A DNA stretch of 64,000 nucleotides, taken from the NCBI RefSeq assembly GCF_003013395.1, contig NZ_PXZM01000048.1:45305-109304 (forward strand), read 5' to 3'. The notes beneath the pieces are model-generated. The model was given only the letters and a program-made list of their open reading frames with translations, made no database searches and had not been told where the DNA came from. The translations under genes and the position numbers were made by a program. This document shows, one piece after another, positions 59,406-64,000 of the stretch (within the stretch, counting starts at the first letter, position 1; the number at the start of each line of letters is the position of its first letter). This DNA is from Brevibacillus fortis (GTDB lineage Bacteria; Bacillota; Bacilli; Brevibacillales; Brevibacillaceae).

Positions 59406-59858
59406 TCATGACGCCACTTGTACACATATACGTATGTCCGAAGGGCTATCCATTTCGATTTTGCTGAACGCTTCTCTTTCTTTCCACTGCTCAATCATTC
59501 CTGCGATGATTCCGGCCTCAAAAGAAAGACTAAATCCTAGTCTCTCTATAGACTGGTAGCTAAAAATAGAATGAGTAAGTGAATAGACGATCGTTTGCCC
59601 GGTCTCCTCCACGACGTCTAGCTGGCCTAATCCGAGCCGAATAAAAGGCATAATCGGGCCTGTTGCAGATTGAATGGGGATTTGGCGGCCCATATTTTTT
59701 CCTATCCAATAGAGAATATGGTTCTCACTATCGCCTAGCAGGGTGCTGGTCAGCGTTTCGCGTAGAAGATGATAGCCAAGATAGGGCATATTCATTCTTT
59801 CCGCATAGGGAATAGTTTGTGGTGGTAACAGTGCTGCAAGCTGATCCTTCTCTTTCAT
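59406..59858 (-). CDS. yslB: YslB-like DUF2507 protein
   Basis: 150 residues. PYLGYHLLRETLTSTLLGDSENHILYWIGKNMGR in outline and SFEAGIIAGMIEQ belong to the DUF2507 family (V4R-related fold). Function is unknown. Its position between lysC and sdhC matches B. subtilis yslB. ATG 59858 follows GGAGGGAAG. Confidence 0.88.
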   Translation of the reverse strand: MKEKDQLAALLPPQTIPYAERMNMPYLGYHLLRETLTSTLLGDSENHILYWIGKNMGRQIPIQSATGPIMPFIRLGLGQLDVVEETGQTIVYSLTHSIFSYQSIERLGFSLSFEAGIIAGMIEQWKEREAFSKIEMDSPSDIRICVQVAS

Positions 59859-59980
59859 ATGTGCTTCCCTCCTGTCTGTACTAGATTATGAGGAGGGACT
59901 CGCATTCATGACATCGTAATAGAAAAAATAGGTGGACTAAACAAAGTTATTCTATCAATGTATTTAGTACATTGATTGTC

Positions 59981-60009
59981 TTGACGCTCTGTGTCGACAA
60001 GAGTACAAT
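59981..60009 (+). promoter_or_regulatory. Sigma-A promoter of sdhCAB
   Basis: TTGACG (59981-59986), 17-nt spacer, TACAAT (60004-60009). It implies an untranslated leader of about 270 nt before sdhC. Confidence 0.75.
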
Positions 60010-60015
60010 TGGATT

Positions 60016-60287
60016 TGGTCAAAGTTTTGCCCAACTTTTTCTCGTATTTTGACACATTCCGACAAATTCAGTTGATCTAGTGAACGCAGTCTTTTTGTGA
60101 ACAGCGTCAAGATGCTGTTCTTAAAATGATCGTGGCGGTTTTGCTATGTCTAATGGGTGAGGCAATGGGTTAGGATATTGGGGGAAGGTCTATCAAAACG
60201 GCAGAAAACCGTTTTGGACCGCTTGCGGTGACGCTTGACGTTTTTCACAGAATTGAGAGTTACATACATTGAAAGGGGGACCATTGT
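60016..60287 (+). promoter_or_regulatory. Long 5' leader of sdhCAB with hairpin repeat element copy 2
   Basis: No ORF is supported between 59859 and 60287. Near the 3' end of the leader: hairpin CAAAACGG/CCGTTTTG (60194-60216), palindrome ACCGCTTGCGGT (60218-60229) and GACGTTTTTCACA (60237-60249), followed by sdhC's ribosome site at 60271. The last two elements recur at 36868-36921. Confidence 0.6.
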
Positions 60288-60899
60288 ATGGCGAAAGGCC
60301 ATAGCTTTCTCAGTCACAAGCTACACTCACTTCTTGGTTTGTTTCCGATCGGGCTCTTCCTCGTGTTCCACTTGACAGCCAACTATCAAGCGACTCGTGG
60401 ACCTGAAGCATTCAACCAGGCTGTAGGCTTCATTGAAAACCTTCCATTTCTGTTAGTACTTGAATTTGCATTGATCTACCTCCCGATCCTGTTTCACGCC
60501 GTTTACGGTCTCTACATTGCGTTCCAAGCGAAGCATAACGTAGGGAACTTCGGTTACTTCCGAAATCAAATGTTCTTGTGGCAACGCGTTACAGGAGTCA
60601 TTACCCTCATTTTTATTGTTTGGCATGTTTGGGAAACCCGTATCCAAAAAGCACTGGGTGCACACGTGGATTATGACATGATGGCAAACATTTTGAGCAG
60701 TCCTGCAATGATCGTATTCTACACAATCGGGATTATTAGCACGACTTTCCACTTCTCCAACGGACTGTGGTCGTTCCTGGTTCACTGGGGAATTACAGTT
60801 GGGCCGCGTTCCCAGCGCATTGCAACATTCCTGACTTTGGGCGTATTCGTAGTTGTAACCTTCATCGGCTTGCGTGCGATGTCGGCTTTCATTCTGTAG
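60288..60899 (+). CDS. sdhC: Succinate dehydrogenase cytochrome b558 subunit
   Basis: 203 residues, five hydrophobic helices. It has the histidines expected for two b-type haems (FHLTANYQ, FHAVYGLYI, WHVWETR, FHFSNGLW). It anchors SdhAB in the membrane and reduces menaquinone. ATG 60288 follows AAAGGGGG. sdhA follows at 19 nt. Confidence 0.94.
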   Translation: MAKGHSFLSHKLHSLLGLFPIGLFLVFHLTANYQATRGPEAFNQAVGFIENLPFLLVLEFALIYLPILFHAVYGLYIAFQAKHNVGNFGYFRNQMFLWQRVTGVITLIFIVWHVWETRIQKALGAHVDYDMMANILSSPAMIVFYTIGIISTTFHFSNGLWSFLVHWGITVGPRSQRIATFLTLGVFVVVTFIGLRAMSAFIL

Positions 60900-60918
60900 G
60901 GATAGGGGGACAAAACTC

Positions 60919-62673
60919 ATGGCAAAAGGTAAACTGATCATTGTCGGTGGAGGTTTGGCCGGCTTGATGGCTACCATTAAAGCAGCAGAAAAAGGCGTTC
61001 CCGTCCAGCTGTTCTCCCTGGTTCCGGTAAAACGTTCCCACTCTGTCTGTGCACAGGGCGGTATCAACGGAGCGGTAAATACCAAAGGGGAAGGCGACTC
61101 CACATGGGAGCACTTCGACGATACAGTATATGGCGGAGACTTCTTGGCTAACCAACCGCCAGTAAAAGCAATGACTGATGCAGCACCTGGCATCATCTAC
61201 ATGCTGGACCGCATGGGTGTAATGTTTAACCGTACACCAGAAGGTCTGTTGGACTTCCGTCGTTTCGGGGGAACCAAGCATCACCGTACCGCTTTTGCAG
61301 GTGCGACAACTGGACAACAGCTGCTGTACGCATTGGACGAGCAAGTGCGCCGTTATGAAGCTGAAGGTCTGGTAACCAAGTACGAATATTGGGATTTCCT
61401 CGGAGCCGTTTTGGACGATGCAGGAACCTGTCGCGGGATTACTGCGCAAAACATGCGTTCCGGTGAAATTCAATCCTTCCGTGCGGATGCCGTTATTTTG
61501 GCAACAGGCGGACCTGGTATCATCTTCGGTAAATCGACCAACTCGATTATCAATACGGGTACAGCGGCATCTGCGGCGTATCAACAAGGGGTTATCTACT
61601 CCAATGGTGAGATGATCCAAATTCACCCAACTGCGATCCCTGGCGACGACAAGCTGCGTCTGATGTCCGAGTCTGCTCGTGGTGAGGGTGGTCGTGTATG
61701 GACGTACAGAGACGGTAAGCCTTGGTACTTCCTCGAAGATAAATACCCTGCATACGGAAACCTGGTTCCGCGTGACATCGCGACTCGCGAAATCTTCTCC
61801 GTTTGTGTAGATATGAAACTGGGTATCAACGGCGAAAACATGGTATACCTCGACCTGTCCCACAAAGATCCAAAAGAACTGGATGTAAAATTGGGCGGTA
61901 TTATCGAGATTTACGAAAAATTCGTTGGGGATGACCCACGTAAAGTTCCAATGAAGATTTTCCCTGCGGTTCACTACTCCATGGGCGGTATGTGGGTAGA
62001 CTACAACCAAATGACCAACATTCCTGGTCTGTTTGCAGCAGGTGAGTGCGATTACTCTCAGCACGGTGCAAACCGTTTGGGTGCGAACTCCCTCCTGTCC
62101 GCGATCTATGGTGGTATGGTTGCAGGTCCAAAAGCGATCGAGTACATCAAAGGCTTGAACAAATCCTCTGATGACCTGTCTTCCACGCTCTTTGACGGCT
62201 TTGCTAGCCAAGAGCAAGCGAAATACGACAGCATCCTGAAAATGGACGGAACAGAAAATGCTTACCTGATCCACAAGGAACTGGGTGAGTGGATGACTGA
62301 CAACGTAACGGTAGTTCGTTACAATGACCGTCTGCAAAGAACGGATGATAAGATCGTTGAACTGATGGAACGCTACAAAAAGATCAATATCAACGATACG
62401 AATAAATGGAGCAACTCGGGTGCTGCGTTTACCCGTCATCTGTGGAACATGCTCGTATTGTCCCGTGCGATCACGATCGGTGCGCTCAAGCGTGACGAGA
62501 GCCGCGGTGCTCACTACAAGCCTGATTTCCCTGAGCGTGATGACGAAAACTTCATGAAGACGACAATGGCGAAGTTCAATGCAGAAACAACTGCGCCAGA
62601 AATCTACTATGAAGATATCGACGTATCCCTGATCGCACCACGTAAGCGTGACTATACGTCTGACAAGAAATAA
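60919..62673 (+). CDS. sdhA: Succinate dehydrogenase flavoprotein subunit
   Basis: 584 residues. FAD-binding IIVGGGLAGLMATI at the N-terminus, the covalent-FAD and active-site region SVCAQGGINGAVNTKGEGDST in outline, HPTAIPGDDKLRLMSESARGEGG around the substrate site, and AAGECDYSQHGANRLGANSLL. It oxidises succinate to fumarate. ATG 60919 follows ATAGGGGGA; an in-frame start at 60874 overlaps sdhC. Confidence 0.97.
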   Translation: MAKGKLIIVGGGLAGLMATIKAAEKGVPVQLFSLVPVKRSHSVCAQGGINGAVNTKGEGDSTWEHFDDTVYGGDFLANQPPVKAMTDAAPGIIYMLDRMGVMFNRTPEGLLDFRRFGGTKHHRTAFAGATTGQQLLYALDEQVRRYEAEGLVTKYEYWDFLGAVLDDAGTCRGITAQNMRSGEIQSFRADAVILATGGPGIIFGKSTNSIINTGTAASAAYQQGVIYSNGEMIQIHPTAIPGDDKLRLMSESARGEGGRVWTYRDGKPWYFLEDKYPAYGNLVPRDIATREIFSVCVDMKLGINGENMVYLDLSHKDPKELDVKLGGIIEIYEKFVGDDPRKVPMKIFPAVHYSMGGMWVDYNQMTNIPGLFAAGECDYSQHGANRLGANSLLSAIYGGMVAGPKAIEYIKGLNKSSDDLSSTLFDGFASQEQAKYDSILKMDGTENAYLIHKELGEWMTDNVTVVRYNDRLQRTDDKIVELMERYKKININDTNKWSNSGAAFTRHLWNMLVLSRAITIGALKRDESRGAHYKPDFPERDDENFMKTTMAKFNAETTAPEIYYEDIDVSLIAPRKRDYTSDKK

Positions 62674-62691
62674 GAGAGGAGGAAACTGATC

Positions 62692-63441
62692 ATGGCAGAA
62701 AAATTGATCCATTTGATTATCACTCGTCAAGATAGCCCTGACAGCACTCCGTACAAGGAAGAGTTCAAAATCCCTTACCGTCCTGGTATGAACGTGATCA
62801 GTGCTTTGATGGAGATTCAACGTAATCCACTCAACGCACAAGGTCAAAAAACGTCTCCAGTAAACTGGGAATCGAACTGCTTGGAAGAAGTATGCGGTGC
62901 GTGCTCGATGGTTATTAACGGAAGACCACGCCAAGCTTGCTCGGCACTGGTAGATAAACTGGAACAACCAATTCGTCTTGAGCCAATGAGCACCTTCCCT
63001 GTACAGCGTGACTTGTCGATTGACCGCAGCCGCATGTTCGATGCGCTGAAACGCGTAAAAGCATGGGTTCCAATCGATGGTACGCATGATCTGGGACCAG
63101 GTCCACGCATGCCGGAAGTTGAGCGTCAGTGGGCGTACGAGCTTTCGAAGTGCATGACGTGCGGTGTTTGCTTGGAAGCTTGCCCGAACGTGAATGCGAA
63201 GGCTGACTTCATCGGTCCATTTGCGATTTCGCAGGTTCGTTTGTTCAACCAGCATCCAACGGGGATGATGAACAAGCATGAGCGTCTGGAAGCTCTGATG
63301 GAAGATGGCGGTATCGGTGATTGCGGTAACTCGCAAAACTGCGTACAAGCATGTCCAAAAGGCATTCCGCTGACAACCTCGATCGCTCACATGAACAAAG
63401 AAACAACTAAACATGCAGTGAAGAAGTTCTTCTTCTCCTAA
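62692..63441 (+). CDS. sdhB: Succinate dehydrogenase iron-sulfur subunit
   Basis: 249 residues. [2Fe-2S] ligands in NCLEEVCGACSMVINGRPRQAC, in outline about residues 63-84. The [4Fe-4S] and [3Fe-4S] ligands are in CMTCGVCLEACP and in NCVQACPKGIP. It passes electrons from SdhA to SdhC. ATG 62692 follows GAGAGGAGG. Last gene of the operon, followed by a strong terminator. Confidence 0.97.
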   Translation: MAEKLIHLIITRQDSPDSTPYKEEFKIPYRPGMNVISALMEIQRNPLNAQGQKTSPVNWESNCLEEVCGACSMVINGRPRQACSALVDKLEQPIRLEPMSTFPVQRDLSIDRSRMFDALKRVKAWVPIDGTHDLGPGPRMPEVERQWAYELSKCMTCGVCLEACPNVNAKADFIGPFAISQVRLFNQHPTGMMNKHERLEALMEDGGIGDCGNSQNCVQACPKGIPLTTSIAHMNKETTKHAVKKFFFS

Positions 63442-63454
63442 TTGTTTGCAATAG

Positions 63455-63493
63455 AAAAGGCGTGCGCCGGTTATCCGGAATGCACGCCTTTTT
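63455..63493 (+). terminator. Intrinsic terminator after sdhB
   Basis: AAAAGGCGTGC pairs with GCACGCCTTTT and the inner GG/CC extends it; six Ts follow. Confidence 0.9.
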
Positions 63494-63540
63494 TGAACTT
63501 ATAGGGAAGTTAGTTTAAGTGCTTACTGCATGGGGGAACA

Positions 63541-63757
63541 TGTAGCTGTAGTGGGGAGAAGAATATTTCCAGTCTAGGCTCCAGGCTACGTCCCACGGGG
63601 GAGCATGCACTGTCCGCTCCGAAGGGATTCGCGGGGAAACGCAAAAGTGGTAGCCGCTTCCGTAGCGAGGGCACGTTGCGTTTCTGTTGCCCGCGAATCC
63701 CTTCTCCGCTCGGTAGGACTCCACAAGTCGCTACGTCTGGAAATATTCTTCTCTGTC
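63541..63757. repeat. Structured intergenic repeat element, copy B
   Basis: Outer arms (63556-63572 and 63737-63753) are 17-bp perfect complements, inner arms (63621-63635 and 63690-63704) are 15-bp perfect, and GAAACGCAA/TTGCGTTTC (63636-63644 and 63676-63684) extends inside. It shares GTAGCTGTAGTGG, TTTCCAGTCTA and ACTGTCCGCTCCGAA with copy A. On the 3' side it shares a GG-CTCCA-A-G-CGCTA pattern. No ORF in this stretch has a supported start. Confidence 0.85.
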
Positions 63758-63872
63758 GTAACTGATTACGTTCTTCAATCTATTAAAGCTTTTAAAAAAC
63801 GGATCACACGGAATGCTCGTAGAGGAAACAGGAGAAAACAGCGAAGATCTTAGGGACACCGACCGAGACGAA

Positions 63873-63959
63873 ATGCAAAAAGCGAAACACGCTCTTAAGC
63901 GGCCACCTCTGAAAAACATCTTGAAAGGGCTACTTTGGCCGCGGTTTCGCTTTTTGCAT
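63873..63959. repeat. Long inverted repeat near the right edge
   Basis: ATGCAAAAAGCGAAAC (63873-63888) and GTTTCGCTTTTTGCAT (63944-63959) are 16-bp perfect complements. GCGGCCA/TGGCCGC (63899-63905 and 63936-63942) forms an inner stem. The minus-strand frame over 63899-64000 stays open to the edge, so this could also overlap the 3' end of a gene lying beyond the window. Confidence 0.6.
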
Positions 63960-64000
63960 GTAGTCGTGCAGTCAATCCCCCAGCGGGTGGCCCTAGAAGC

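Noticed and set aside
60889..63414. 841-codon open frame on the minus strand
   Set aside because: It is the antisense of sdhA and sdhB, has no ribosome site and encodes low-complexity, His/Arg/Val-rich sequence without any domain. It results from codon bias in the sense genes.
63605..63853. 82-codon plus-strand frame
   Set aside because: It lies within structured repeat copy B and has no supported start.

Overview
The window looks like a chromosomal segment of an endospore-forming Gram-positive bacterium, most probably a Brevibacillus or close relative. The evidence is a gerA-type germination operon, sspI, a SpoVB-type flippase, a T-box, a lysine riboswitch, A/G-rich Shine-Dalgarno sites with GTG and TTG starts, and csaB, the enzyme used to anchor SLH-type S-layers. 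The long-range order follows a block I know from Bacillus subtilis: sspI, ysgA, pheS, pheT, zapA, mutS2, yshE, then lcfA, fadR, fadB, etfB, etfA, trxA, then uvrC, lysC, yslB, sdhC, sdhA, sdhB. Here that block is opened at several points by extra genes. I saw no CRISPR array, transposase, prophage, rRNA or tRNA.

Layout. 1-6.8 kb: a MocR-type regulator cut by the left edge, moaB, a B12-binding radical SAM protein, an AlkD-type glycosylase, a DedA protein, a DUF1294 protein and an isolated kynureninase. 6.9-12.2 kb: a germination receptor operon with order A-B-C-B (two permease subunits), then sspI on the other strand. 12.3-22.6 kb: ktrA, the rRNA methyltransferase ysgA, a DUF2225 protein, pheST behind a phenylalanine T-box, zapA, a small holin-like membrane protein, mutS2 and a DUF350 protein.

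22.7-44.4 kb is the main accessory region, lying between yshE and lcfA. It reads as a cell-wall polymer and S-layer anchoring block: a UDP-sugar dehydrogenase, two glycosyltransferases, an O-antigen-ligase-like protein in an operon with an FG-GAP membrane protein and a lipoprotein, MurJ, a CapK-like adenylating enzyme, a SpoVB-family flippase, a methyltransferase, CsaB and an LCP ligase. An ECF sigma factor with a DUF4179 partner, a cold-shock protein, D-aminopeptidase DppA, a PrmA-like methyltransferase and a thiolase are interspersed.

44.6-50.6 kb: fatty-acid beta-oxidation (lcfA-fadR-fadB-etfBA) with a FadR-type operator, then trxA. 50.7-55.4 kb: a livJHMGF branched-chain amino acid ABC transporter inserted before uvrC. 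55.5-63.4 kb: a DUF2164 protein, uvrC, lysC (riboswitch, internal beta-subunit start), yslB and sdhCAB.

The most unusual non-coding feature is a pair of about 220-bp intergenic elements (near 25.9-26.1 kb and 63.5-63.75 kb). They share conserved blocks but carry different stem sequences that stay self-complementary, the signature of a conserved folded RNA or DNA element. A second, shorter repeated hairpin element sits upstream of the SpoVB-like gene and of sdhC. One glycosyltransferase gene has a leader with an intrinsic terminator just before its start codon, suggesting conditional termination. The lysC leader carries a four-codon ORF with a lysine codon abutting its terminator.
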